This document shows positions 24,339 through 37,111 of a stretch of 64,000 bases of DNA, in pieces. The translations under genes were made by a program, and so were the position numbers. The stretch is from Tetrahymena elliotti 4EA (Eukaryota; Ciliophora; Oligohymenophorea; Hymenostomatida; Tetrahymenidae), in contig JH720400.1 of NCBI GenBank assembly GCA_000231825.2, positions 2,399-66,398 of the forward strand, given 5' to 3'. Position 1 is the stretch's first letter, and the number at the start of each line of letters is the position of its first letter. The notes below the pieces were generated by a model. That model saw nothing but the letters and a program-made list of their open reading frames with translations, searched no databases and was not told the DNA's origin.

Positions 24339-25468
24339 GCCATTTCCTTAATTTATTTTTTATTCACTTTTAATAGCTTAACTTAATTGTCTTTCATCTT
24401 AACTGCTTGGTAAAAATTAAACACTTTTAAATAATAAATCAAATAATCATAGATCGATCCAACTATTTATAGAAATCAACCACTTTTGAATATAACTAAT
24501 TTCAATTATATTATTAATAAATTAATAAAAATAATAATAATCTACTCAATTCTTACATACTTAAAAAATAACTAATTTAAGTTAACATCCTTTGAGAAAA
24601 TCACTCAAATAATCATGTAAAATACTGCTCATAGAACAATCTTTAAACCTTTTACTTAACACAAAATTCGAACACCTATTTATAAATCTACTCTAAATCA
24701 ATAAAAAACCTTCTTTAACAATCTGAAAAAGTTAATTTGTAAAAATTCGAGAATAATAATAATAGCTGCATAATTCAAATTAAAAAAGAATAGCTCATAT
24801 AAATATCTATTCAAGGGTTCAGAAACACACAAATTGTGAATTATTTTATTGAATATAATTTATTATACTGACTATAAAAAATAATAACAATAATAATCTA
24901 CTTCATAATAATTTATGATTACTCTCTTTATTCTCTGAAATAAAATGAAAATACATATAATCAATTTTTATTTATAAATAAACAAAATATCTAAAAAGAA
25001 TTAATAAACATTAATAATTAATTCTTGGTCTAAATAATCAGTCAAAAAGGATTTCATCATAGATTTAAAAAATTTTGTCTAATTATTAGTTAGATCAATA
25101 AGGTAAATCAAGTTAGATGCTATTTTAACTTACTTAAAATCTAATTTTTATTCAAAATAAATTAAATCTTCTGAAAGAACATCCTACTTACAAACTGATC
25201 TTTTAGATTACCTACTATATATTAAATTTGTTAACTACTTTATATAAAATTACTGTTTTGTCAATCACTAAATATTTTCATTGCTTATTTGTTGTACATA
25301 AAGTTTTAGATTGCAATTTTTAAATCTTTTACCTCTCACATCTGAAAATCATTATTTTTTCATTTAATAACTAAAGGATATTTCATACATTATTCAAATT
25401 TAAATATAATATTTTTGAATTTATTTTATTGAAAATTAATCAAATAAATATAATTTCAACAATATTAG
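24339..25468. other. Intergenic AT-rich sequence
   Basis: Very AT-rich spacer with short A/T runs. No gene, RNA or repeat is supported. The 3' end of the unresolved minus-strand gene at 25469-26183 may extend slightly into it. Confidence 0.45.
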
Positions 25469-26183
25469 TCAAAAACAAATAAAATCTTGAGGTTTTAAAC
25501 ATTTTAAAGGTAAACAATCAATACGAATTATTAAAATGGAAATTGGATTCAAAATCAATTAAAAAATTGTTTGCTTAAAAGCAGTCAAAAAGTAAATTTA
25601 AATTTCTGGAAAGCTTTTGTCTTTAGTCTTCTTATCTTGCGTTTAAGTTGGCTTTTAATTACTTTTAGTGTTTAATTCAGCTTTTTACTTTTTTTTTGGG
25701 TTGGGTGGGCTTATTAATTATTTTTGCTTTTTTTATTATCTGATAAATTTTCTTTTTCTTTCTTTCTTTTTAATTCTTTTATAATTTTATTTTCTTTTTA
25801 ATTTTTTTCTTGTATCTTGTCTTCCTATATTTTAAAAAATACTTTTTATATATTTCAGTAGAAAAAAATGCTTCCAAATGATTGATGATTGATGATGATG
25901 AATGGGTTTAGATGAACTTTGACATTTCCGGTACCTCATAGAGGTCCTAATAATTATTGCTTACTAATTAATATATCTATTTCATGAATTGAGGTTATAA
26001 TTATTATTTTTTAATAATTATAATGTTAAAAACTGTATTGGTTAAAGCGCGTTCTCAATTTAAAAGAGAACTATATATCTCCTTAAACATCTTATTTTAG
26101 TTATTTGCACCTAAGAGTTTAATTGTTGATGGAGATATCTGGTGTATAAAAAACTTATAATTTCTCAATTCATTTATAGACAT
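25469..26183 (-). CDS. Unresolved small gene, Lys-rich C-terminus
   Basis: I do not recognise this gene and its structure is uncertain. On the minus strand an ATG at 26183 opens a 42-codon frame (M-S-I-N-E-L-R-N-Y-K-F-F, then Q-I-S-P-S-T-I-K-L-L-G-A-N-N) that ends at TGA 26055-26057. A second block from ATG 25939 (M-R-Y-R-K-C-Q-S-S-S-K-P) is open for 157 codons to TGA 25469. It becomes strongly basic: K-K-L-K-R-K, P-P-N-P-K-K-K-Q-K, then Q-K-P-T-Q-T-Q-D-K-K-T-K-D. The same DNA also reads plausibly in a second frame, so the true exon frame is unclear. Local GC is higher than in flanking spacers, which favours real exons. A short intron probably joins the blocks. It could encode a small basic nuclear or ribosomal-type protein. 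Confidence 0.35.
25995..26138. other. Cluster of three perfect stems
   Basis: TTATAATTATTA/TAATAATTATAA (25995-26006 with 26012-26023, 5-nt loop), GTTCTC/GAGAAC (26051-26056 with 26066-26071) and ATATCTCC/GGAGATAT (26075-26082 with 26131-26138) are all exact. They lie side by side in a GC-richer island inside the unresolved minus-strand gene. They might be a structured RNA, an mRNA leader structure or coincidence; the first stem is pure A/T. Confidence 0.35.
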
Positions 26184-26521
26184 ATTTAGTTAAGCTTCTT
26201 TTTTTAATAACAATTTTTTTCTAATTTTATGATTTATTTATTTTTTCTTGAATAATTTTTATTTTTTGTAATTTCCCCCTCTAATCAAATAAAAAAATTT
26301 TTCCTCTCTCAAAATCAAATTAAATTCCCCACTTATTTCAAAATATTATTAGATTTTGAAATTTGAATAATAATTATTGAAACTATTAATTATTTGAATA
26401 ATAAACTAAATGTTTTATAATACAGCTAAGTTTTCAAATTATTTTTAATGGTCTTTTGATTTGAGAAATTTTAATTTATTATAAAACCATATTATTTAGA
26501 CAAATGAATATAAAATAAAAC

Positions 26522-29500
26522 TCAAATAATATATATTAGATAAACAATAATTGACATTCTTGATAAATAAATTAGAAGATTAGAATGGCTATCTGCTAAC
26601 TCTTCATTAGCTGTGGTAAAGCTAATAGAACGTATGTTAGTATCTTCCATTAATGTATAGTTATTTCCTTCTGTATATACTCCTATATAATAAACTGTGT
26701 ATTTTGTATTTGGCTACAAACCCTTTAGTTGGAGCATCCAAGTTATTTCAGACTTATTTTATATTAAAATTATAATTAATTTAATATCTAAAATTTATTT
26801 GAAATAATTAAAAAATAAATATTCTATATCTCTAATTTACTGGGAAATAAGCTGAAGTAGCTAAATTTGGAAATAAGTTTTCATTGTCTAAGCCTGAGTA
26901 AATTTAATATCCTGATGGCTAGGAAGGAGCTCCAAATGTGATATAATCTGCTCTAGTGTTATCAGGTGTTACTTTTCCATTTAATGTACATTAAATAGAT
27001 AAAGGATTTAAAGTCATTCCAGTACATGTATGTAATGGATTTGTGCTAGCTAAATATCTTATAGAACCATCTACTGGTGATTCTAAATTTGGATAGGTAT
27101 ATCTTGTACTTGTTAATACTACAGCATAAATTTGGCCACTAAAAAGTAAACCTAAGTTTGTAATATATGCCCAAGTTGAGCTAATTTTTCCCATAACAGT
27201 ATCTGTAGAATTTGTAGCCCACTACAAATCTGATGATTTTTTTGATGTTTGGCCGTTGGCGGCTGCTCCTCCTAATGTTCTATCTTTGAAGTCTAACTAG
27301 TTATTTGATTAATTACCATTATAATCTTCAACATAAATGTGAGCAACAAAATCAAAACCAGAAGGTAAACCTTTTAAATTTTATTAAATGTATTTAACAG
27401 AAGAAAACATTATTAGATTTAAGTAAAAAAACTGATTTTTGAGTAAAAAATTAAAAATATTCTTAATATTTACCAGAAACAGTAAAAGAATATGAATCTG
27501 ATGAAGTTTAAATTGTATATTCAGCCATTACATAAGGACTAGCAAAATAATCTGTAGGATAAATTTTTGCTTTTAACTAGGGCAGTGAGATCCTCTTTGA
27601 AGCCAATTTCGCAGCAAAAACATAAATGGTACATGGAGAACTTACTTATATGGTAAAATCAAATCCATCGGATTTTATCACATGATTTGCATTATAAATT
27701 AAAGGACTAGTTGAATCAGGTTTCGAAATTGTGAATTTTTGTACCCTATTTTGAAGTTTAAAAGTCGATATTGTAGTAAGTTAATCTGAAACAGCACCAT
27801 CTGCTGTCAAAAAGAATACGACTTAACCAGAAGTTCCTTTTTAATTTTGTAAAAAATTTCATTTTTAAAATTGTAATTTTTGTTAATTCTACCTTATGTA
27901 TATGGTCCTACAGATACCCAAAAATAATCAACTTGATTCTAAGTATTAAAGGTCAGTTATTATGGATAAACAGTTAGGTATTATGGGATTGTTCCTAATA
28001 TTCTAATATTTACATATAAATTGCTAAAAGGAGCATTAGTTAGTAAAACTTTAATAGGGTTGCTTCTACCACCAGATGGAACCTTATCAATATTATCAAC
28101 TTATATAACTACTTTATTTATATTTGAAAAGATTAATGTAACAGGTCTAACATTGATAAAGTTTGCAGGTGCTCCAGTTTTGTCCCATTAAACAAAGAGC
28201 TATTGGATAGAAATTTAGTTTGATACTCCTACTTAGAAGGTTGTTGATAATTATCCAGCCTATTACATAAATGTAAGTTAATATTTTATGCTTGTTTAAA
28301 TTAAAGGAAATGTTCAAATAAAATTACAGGAATTTTTATTTAGGTGAACTAAATAACAGATGAAAAAGTAGCTGATACTATAGGTGATATTGATAAATCT
28401 TAAGCTTATGCAGTTGCTATTGAAACTGTGATTGCAGAAGACCAAACACCAGTTTGTAATTATATCTAAGGATTATCAGAGTTGACAGTGATAATTGGAC
28501 CATTATGTGTAAAAACAGGAGTTAAGAAATTATTCAGATTGTTAAATGTTTGTTAAACAACTTGAAGAGTTGCACTATTGTAAAGAGAAACAGTCTATTT
28601 ATAATTTAATTAATATTTAATTATTTATCATAATTAAAAAAAATCAATTAAGAAGTCGTTAAACTAATTATTTACTGGATATCCAGGTTGAACACCTTAA
28701 TCATAAGGATTTGGAATTTAAGACATTTTTATAGTAATTTATTAGTTAGCTACAGCAACTGTGTTGTAGTTAATTTATACAATATTTCCTATAGGTGTTA
28801 TATTAATTGGAGTCGCTCCAGCAGGGCTATAAGTTAAAGATTTTGCTACCCATAAATCAGATAAGGCATATCCAGATTATAATTATATACTTGCTTTATC
28901 AAAAGTTGCAGCACTTCCTAATAGTAAAAAGAACTCATAATCAGTCATAGTTCTTGTGAATGAGGAACCTGTAATTTAAAAATAATATTTGTAAGTAGCA
29001 ATAGAAAAGATTTAAAGATTATTTAGTTACCTATATTAAGATTTTGCATAAATAAGATAGCAGGAGCAGATAATGTTGCACTTGCAGTAACAGCTACATT
29101 TTAAGAATAGCTATTAGCATGTGTACTTGTCTCCATAATGAAGCATTTTATATTTGGTTTTTTTCCACTTAATGGGTTTATAATACCAATCAGATTTATT
29201 GTTATAAAAGTAGAAGATGTTGAAGTGAAAGACTTTAAATTACTCATTTAAATTTGCCAATTTCCTACAGTACATTTTATAGGATTATTAGCACTAATCT
29301 ACAAATCTGCTGAATCACACTAAACTGATTAACCTAATTCACTAGAGTAATCATATGAGAATTCAAATATGATTGAAGTTTAAGAACTTTATATTAATTT
29401 CAAAAAATAATTGAGTTTTTAGATATTTTTAATTTTCATTTTTTCAGTTTGCTTTTATTTTTAATAAAGTTACTCAAAATTATAGTTTGGATAGAGTGAT

Positions 29501-32500
29501 ATTGTATAAGTAGCCACTTAACCTTCATTTAAAGGTGAATATGAGAAATCCTTTACTTTCAAAGCTTACGCAGATACTCCTGTTGTTGCTTTTCTGTTAG
29601 TAGTAGTTGTACCTGATTCATCTAAAGTTATTTAATCGTACTGAGTTGATACAACAACAACACCAGTACTTAGCTGTGGGCCTATATTTTTTACATGTGG
29701 AATAGATATAATAACTGGTTACATACCATCTACTACATATAGATAATCATCTAATTTAATCTTAACAATAGCAGCAGTCTATGTAGTATCCATAGTGCAA
29801 CTTTTAAATGTTGAAATAGCTCCAGACACCTTTTAAAAATATTTAATAGATAATCTTTAAATACAAAATATATTAATTTAATTACTTAGCATCTAATATC
29901 AGGTGCATCTAAGAAGTAAGAGGGACTGAAATCATTAGGGAATTAAAGTTATATTATACCTAAGGGTGGAACATCATAATTGGGGTAGAAGGATACTGAG
30001 TAAGTACCAGGAAAATTAGATACTTCATTAGCAGCTGGATTTGAAGGATTACCATTATCAGGGGTAACTTTAAAATAGTTGAAGTTAATAATACCTGTGG
30101 GTAATTTTCTCAAAATATTTAAAGTTCTAACACTTCTGTTATAATCAATAGTTAAACCTTCTTGTGTTTTTGATTTAATACCAAAAAAATTTGTTATTCC
30201 TTAAACAGGAGGATTTCTAATGTCTAAATATTTAAATAATTAAATATATATTAGAAAAAAAAATTTTTTTAAATATATTAAAAACTTACGGAGCATTCTT
30301 ACGTAAATCAAAGTGTTTGCTGCTACCTTCTTAATCCCTTAAATAGTATAGATATTTACATTAATTTAATAATGAGAACTATCAGTGAGAGGTAAATTAT
30401 CATTTGAGGAAATTCCAAAGAAAACTTAGATTTAGGCAGTAGGAATATTTGGATCTGCAGCTGTGCTTCTTGATAAATCAAAGAAATTTGGAGGGAATAT
30501 AAGATCAATGCTACCATTATTGGGTACTTCATGCTAGAAACTAAAAAGGAAATCGTAGTTGACATTAGTTCTAAGTGATTCAAAGTATTAACAAGTTATT
30601 TTAGCAGATGCTAATGATCCTGAGCTAAAAGGAGTGAATGAAGAAAATATACCTATTTCAATGATCATTGATGTAGCTCCTTTAATGCTCAATATTTTTA
30701 AAGTTCCTTGAAAATCTGATGCAAATGATGGGTTTACAATCCCCTTAAAGTAGAATGTAAATTGTTTTTGCTATAAAATGATCTATTCATTAAAACATAA
30801 TATGATTTATTTAAAATTAAATTTTTTTTTGATAATATATTACTGAATTGACAAAGAAAAGAATCCAACCTGCTTTTGGATAAGTTTTACATGGTATTGA
30901 AACAGTACTACCAACACCAATGTAGCATAGAAGACCATTTCTTGGAAGAATATACTACATAGGAGTAGTGCTTTGAAGCTATGGAAATATAAAAACTAAG
31001 TAATCACCTGAAACTAAACCTTTATTTACACCAGGAGTGTAAAAGACTGAAGTAGTTGATATTTAACTAACTCCAGAAGGATTGAATATTGGAGCAGGGT
31101 TTGAGGGATTATTAGGATTTTAAGAGGCTGTAGAGGGATTACATACAGGCATTACTGTAGTATCTTAAAATATTAGTTACTCCAATCGATAATTAGTTAC
31201 ATATATCTAAATAGTAATTGTAATTGGGTTGTTAGTTGGTGAAGGATTTTTGAAATTTGGGAAATGAAACTCAACTTAAGAGTTAGCAGTAATTAGACCA
31301 TAGTTTGTGATCTATACTGTAACAGGAGTAGCAGCTGTAGTATCTGAAGTCACTTAGCAAAGTAAATCTCCATCTGTTTAGATTGCTTTTATTTATTATT
31401 TTAAAAATATGAAAAAAATATCTGTTTAATTGCAAAAAATTACGGAACATCGACTAAATTCCATAGCAAGGGAAGTTAGATAAAGAATATAAATTAGTAA
31501 GACCTAAATCATTTCCAAATGCAGTTGCTCCTGTTGAATCTACAATAGGAAAAGTTATTACAACCCTACTTGTTTGTTATGAAAAATCTGAAAGCCACTA
31601 ACTTTAAGGAAGATTTTATGAGGCTTTAAATAGAAATTTCATCATACTATATTACTAGCAATCATAAGATAATTGCTAGATCTAAAAATTAGCTGTAAGT
31701 GGTAAAATACCAGGAGGAGTTTATGCATTATACATTGTAGAATGTTTCTGAATAGTTGTTGTACCTGTTGTCTAAAGTAAATTTAAAAAAGTAATTATTA
31801 ATAGAAGATTGTCTTTGAAAAAATAATAAAAGAACTTACAACTATTGAAACTCCAATAGGATAATTAGCATAAGAACTTAAGATGTTTTAAACATTAACA
31901 GATACATTTATTGGAGTAGCAACAGCTACACCTGGGCTGATTATTGCTACGTTTGTATATCCATTTGAAACTACTGTTTAGCAATTATAAGTAGAAGGAG
32001 ATGTAATTTTGCAATTTGTCCTATCAATGACAAACCCTTAAGGAAACCAAATCCACAAATCACAAGTAGCACATACAGCAGTTGTAATAGCAAATTAAAC
32101 AGCTTTTTTTCAATAAATAAAAGATTAAAATATATGAAGTAACAATTAAAGTAAATATACTGTTTGTTGCTCCAGCTAATTAGCTTGAAAATGTAGGAGT
32201 CGAAGATACAGTTACTGTTTAAGATGATAATGTTAAAGTCTATGGAGAGGAAGTTGGTGTTGCTTAATCAACCATTTAAGTTTTTGCAGTATCATAATAG
32301 GTGGTTATCTTATAAGTTGTTAGTGGAGCTAAAAAAATTAATTTTTTTAAATATAAGAAAATGTAATATTAATATGAAAATTATTACATGTGCTTCCATT
32401 ATTTACTTCAAATGCTATTTTAACAAGCTTTTGACCAGAAATAGCTTGGAAATTGGAGATAGTGATTACATTATTTGTTGAAGAAATAGATACTTGGTTA

Positions 32501-34039
32501 GTGCTTGAAATATCTTACAAACCTGAAATAACTCTTGAAATAAATCTTGTAGGTGGTTTGATCACATTTAAAAAATACTCAACCACTATTACACCTCCCA
32601 AAGGAATAGGATTTGTAGTTATGAAAGAGAGTTCATGCTAAACAGTTTCACCTTAAATAAAAGGATATGCTGGAGCATTTATAAACATAAGACTGAAAGC
32701 CTAAAGTTAAATAGAGTTTATGGCACCTGGTTTCAAAGATGGTTCTAAATCTTATGTATTTTATTCTAAAATAGTGTTAGCACCATTAATCCAACTTTAT
32801 ACTTTTAACACATTAACTAATCCCTTAGATACTGGATTTTATACATTTGTTATTGTGACTGTAATAGAAGAGGCAGGTATAACAGCTGAGGACTATTATT
32901 TTTTAAAAATTATTTTAATATTTATATTTAAGTATGGTAAATATATGTTTTTCTTGCTCCTTATCAATTTATTTGTTTAAAAATGATCAATTTTTTGTAA
33001 TTTAATATTACTTTTTGAGCAAAAAAACTATTTCAATTTCTATTTTTTCTAATAAGTAACTAGAAATATAAATGTAAATACCGTTATGGTAAGTTAGTTT
33101 TTGTTAAGAGGAGTTAGAACTGCACCTGTTATAGAAGAAGTAAAAGCGCTATTAGTCGAAAACTTAATAGCAGAATTAGTAAAACTTACTACTATTGATC
33201 CCCCAACAGGAACAGGTATACTTGTAGTGAATTAAATATTGTAGTTAGATATTGTATTGATGAACTAATTACTGAGGGTTGCAGAGTTAATTACTAAAGA
33301 AGTTGGTGCAGGACTCATAATGCCTACTTATCCAAAAGCGTTGTTATCATCTAACAGATTATAATCAAGTTAATAGGCTGCAAATCTTCTAGTCTATATG
33401 CTAAACATACCAGTACCTACTTATGCAGCTGGATTTTGAATGTTATTAATCTATATTTGATAAATTCCTGCTTTCATATCAGGAACAGTTATAAGAAATC
33501 CAGCTGTACTTATGTATTAAATGCTTAAAGCTCCTATTAAAGATTCCCAATTTTAAGTTACTGTATTGAAAGTTAATCCTGAAACATAATTCCCAGTGAG
33601 TAAACCAGTATTGATAGTTATCTAGACTGGAAATTGTATTAATATACCATCTCCTATTTAATTTTAAATAAAATTTTTTTAAGTTGAAAGACATTTTTTA
33701 AGAATATCTAATAATTAGTTTTAAACTATAAAGGTAAAAAATGAGTCCAATACATGCTCGTTTATTTACTTAATAAATTTTGGATATTGTTGATAAACTT
33801 TTAATTGAAATACTCAATAGTTTTTGAAGTAGTTTAAATATGTTTTTTAATTTCTCACCTTAGAGTAGATCAGTTTGTGTAATGAATTAGAATATGTAAG
33901 AACTAATTTCTCCTGCATTATTCACTGATAGCTCAATTGGTTTTCTTCCATAAGGTTAAATTTAAAGAGATAATACCTGGCGTAAAATGTAAATAAAAAT
34001 GAAATAAAATAATTTAGATTTCTCTTCAATCAATTTCAT
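26522..34039 (-). CDS. Giant modular secreted/surface protein, about 2,200 aa
   Basis: One long minus-strand gene of about 15-16 exons starts at ATG 34039, with a signal peptide (L-F-Y-F-I-F-I-Y-I-L-R-Q-V-L-S). It ends at TGA 26522-26524 after a hydrophobic tail (L-L-I-Y-L-S-R-M-S-I-I-V-Y-L-I-Y-I-I), so it is anchored by a membrane segment or a lipid signal. The body repeats a beta-rich module of about 130-140 residues. Its recurring patterns are I-P-V-G-G-S-I-V-V-S-F, G-D-G-I-L-I-Q-F-P and N-P-A-A-Q-V-G-T-G-M-F-S-I-Q-T, with one near the end resembling fibronectin III (L-Q-P-N-T-K-Y-T-V-Y-Y-I). Introns recur every 330-600 bp, seen as AT-rich breaks near 27440, 27865, 28300, 28635, 29005, 29430, 29860, 30260, 30810, 31410, 31805, 32135, 32360, 32980 and 33760. 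Gly, Thr, Ser and Pro content is high, as in ciliate surface or extracellular proteins. No enzyme motif is seen; exact exon edges are not resolved. Confidence 0.8.
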
Positions 34040-35192
34040 GTCGCTCTTCAAATAAAAATTTTTAGAGCTTTAAATATTTAAGTTTAGAAAAGGAGAGGTT
34101 GGTAGTAGGTAAGTAATTACTTATTAATATTGATTTTTTATTTATTATTCACTTGGATTTTAATGAATGTATTAAGGATCAAATCTTATCAGAATAACAT
34201 GAAATCACAGCCAAATCTTAGACTTATTCATTATTTATTTGATTTTTAGTAAACAATTTATTAGCCTGAAATTCAAATCACTTTAAATGAATGATAAGAT
34301 TTCTTATGAATCTCTAAAAATTAAATTAAATAAAAAGATCTACTTTAAAATAATATAAATTATGATCACAATTATTATTAAGCTTTTTATACATATTTTG
34401 ACATTAAATGAAACATTATCTATCTTGCTATAATATTAAATATATCTGTATAAATATTTAATAATTATAATTTTTTTGCTTGAATTACCAACTAACAAAA
34501 TATATTTGTACATTTTTTTAAGAAATTTGAAAAAGAATACTTGAGAAAATTTCTAATCGTTTTTAGAATCAGCTTAAAAATGTTTAAATGTTAAATATAA
34601 GCTATACCTATTATAATTTTTATTATTTTTGAATGTTAATAAATTACAATTAAATTCAATTTAAAGATAAATAAATATTTTCAGTCAATTCTTTTAAGAA
34701 ATAACAAATAATTATTATAAACAGAAATTCTAAGATAAAAAATTAATTTTTAGTTTGTATTTTAGAAGATATTGTATAATTTTTCTAGTTTTCGAGATTG
34801 CATGTGATTATTTGTAAAATTATATTTATGTGAATTGTTTTTGGGGTTTTTTAAATAAACTATTTTTTGCTAGACAATAGACAAGGTTTTACTAAGTTTT
34901 TGAAAGCAAATAATTTTACTATCTTTAAGTTGTCAAAATAATTAAATAACCTTTAATTTACTTTGTAAAATGGTTTTTTCACAATTAAAGTAACATTTTT
35001 AAAATACTAAATTTTTGTAATACAATATTTAATACTATTTAATTTTTTATTTCAAATAAAATATAATTTATAAACATAACTATAGAGTTAAAAAAATAAA
35101 ATAATAAAATAATTTCATATGCATATAAAAATATAGATTATTGAGAGTAAATTGATAATAATTCTGATTTTTACTTTTTATTTAAATTTTTA
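34040..35192. other. Intergenic AT-rich sequence
   Basis: Spacer upstream of the giant surface-protein gene and downstream of the gene at 35193. No gene, RNA or repeat is supported. Confidence 0.5.
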
Positions 35193-36132
35193 TCAGATAT
35201 TATCATTTGAGTTTCTTCTTGATCCGCTTTTAATAGAGGCAGAATCTTGATTTGTATCTTTTTAAGAAATAGTTTATAAATCGCTTAAATAGAGTAGAAT
35301 TTTTGAAATTGAAAGTTGAGCTGATTAAAGCTTTTAAGCTAAATGTTAATTGAATGAAAAGCAAGGAGTTATTCTTGCCTACATTTATTCATTAGATAAG
35401 CTATTTGGTAGTATTTAAGTTTATTAATTGTTGAAATCAGTTAAAACTACAGTATAAACTCTACAAGGATAGTTATCTGAATCATCTTCACTTCTAATTC
35501 TTGCATAAACTAAGAAATAATATTCTTTAATCATATGTGCCCTAACGTCCATTCTTTTTTCAAAAAAAGTGAATTAATTTCAATGAAAGTAAGTAGAATT
35601 AAAATTTTTGATATTATTAAATACAATGATATTTGTCCATTTTCCAAAATAATGAAAGAACTTAAATATTTGTTTTTCTTAAGATAAAATTTATTTTAAC
35701 TTCTAAACTCATACATAATGTAATGCATTTTCTGGTAAATAAATTATTATTTTTGTTCTATTTTTAAATAATATAAAATTACTGTTAAGAGCTCTTGATT
35801 ACACAAAAACTAAAATAATCTTCTATTAATTCTTCTTTACATCTTTGCTAATTCAGATCTTTTCCTTTCTCTCTTGCTCTACTAAAACTGGCTTATAAAC
35901 TTTATATATCGTTATATGACTAAAATTCTATAAATCCATCGTCTATTTACATGTTATTATAATTGAATTTAAAATCTATTTTATATTAGTAAGTAGCTAG
36001 CTAAGGAACTTTTTTAATAATCAGAATATCTCTTTATAAATTCAGTAATATATATTTATAAGATAATTTTTATACAATTAAATATATATTTAGATATTCT
36101 TCCTATTTAAAAAAGAGCGCAAAATCATTCAT
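35193..36132 (-). CDS. Uncharacterised protein, about 236 aa; possible decayed paralogue
   Basis: Best reading: ATG 36132, exon to 35783, intron 35554-35782 (GTAATT..AAAAAAG), second exon to TGA 35193-35195. The join keeps frame and gives about 236 residues. Exon 1 contains Y-K-I-D-F-K-F-N-Y-N-N-M-Q-I-D-D-G-F-I-E-F, and the tail is Ser/Asn-rich (S-G-S-R-R-N-S-N-D-N-I). The second exon begins with A-H-M-I-K-E-Y-Y-F-L-V-Y-A-R-I, which matches the lumenal domain of the RING gene at 371-2535 (S-H-M-I-D..Q-Y-F-Y-L-V-Y-A-R-I) at both protein and DNA level. In the alternative view the inferred intron is coding, with TGA codons at 35709 and 35580. Upstream, a signal-peptide-like frame without ATG starts at a GTG near 36220. 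That would make this a truncated pseudogene lacking EGF, TM and RING parts. Confidence 0.5.
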
Positions 36133-37111
36133 CTAATAATCTATGTAATAGAATCTTTGTGTAGAAACAAATAAAGCAAAAAAAAAAAGTGGAATTAAAA
36201 TATTCGTTTAAATCACTTTTTCAAATAAAAAATAATTTTCAAATTTCTTTCATAATGTTTTTCTCGAAATAAATTGAAATAGTTAATTTAAAATTTTAGA
36301 ATTCGTAGATAAACAACTTAAAAAAATTTTTATAATTTATATAGAAAATAAGAAGCTAAGAAGATTAATAAAAAAGTAAAAATTGTTTAAGAATAAATAA
36401 ATTTTTGGAGAAGAATATTTGCTAATTTTATTTTTATTTGTAATATTTGGTTGCTAAAATACAAATATAATGAATAATATATTAATATTTTTTAGACTAA
36501 AGTAAATTAATTATTTTTCCACATATTATTATACTCATAAATTCAGTTTTTAATTTATCAATTAATAATTTAAGTATTTTTTTGAAGAGTCAAATATGTT
36601 TAAACTTCTACTACAAAGTTAGAATTAATAAAAATTTACCTTATTATTATTATTATTATTAACAAATCTTCGATATAAGATTAAGAAAGAATAAAAGAAA
36701 AAATTGATTTCTTTTATAAATAAATATTTTTACTGAAATAAGGGTTTCTAAAAAAGAAGTAGTAGTTATTATGATCAGTTTTAAGTAGAGTTTTATTTTA
36801 GTTTTAAGTTAAAAATAGTTTAAAAAATTAAAGTTCTACCAAAATTATTTTAATAAAATATTTCAAGAAAGAATTCAAACAAAAATTTAAGAAAAAACTT
36901 TAATTGATATGTCAATCTGGCCAATTTCTTATGCATTTAATAAAAAAGCGCGTATTCTATTAAAATTTATTTTGATTGTTTAATATAAATTATCATAAAT
37001 TTAGTAAAATTTTTCTATTTTGAAATATAGCGGGTATCATTAATTATTTGTATTAATCTTTCATCTAAATCCAAACAATTTATTTAAGGTGAATAAAAAA
37101 GTAAATAGAAA
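36133..37111. other. Divergent intergenic region
   Basis: Spacer between the starts of the 35.2-kb gene (-) and RFC1 (+). It contains a (TTA)n microsatellite near 36642-36661. Nothing else is recognisable. Confidence 0.5.

Noticed and set aside
33479..33694. Minus-strand 71-codon frame inside the giant gene
   Set aside because: It is out of frame with the module sequence of the giant surface protein, which reads clearly through the same DNA.
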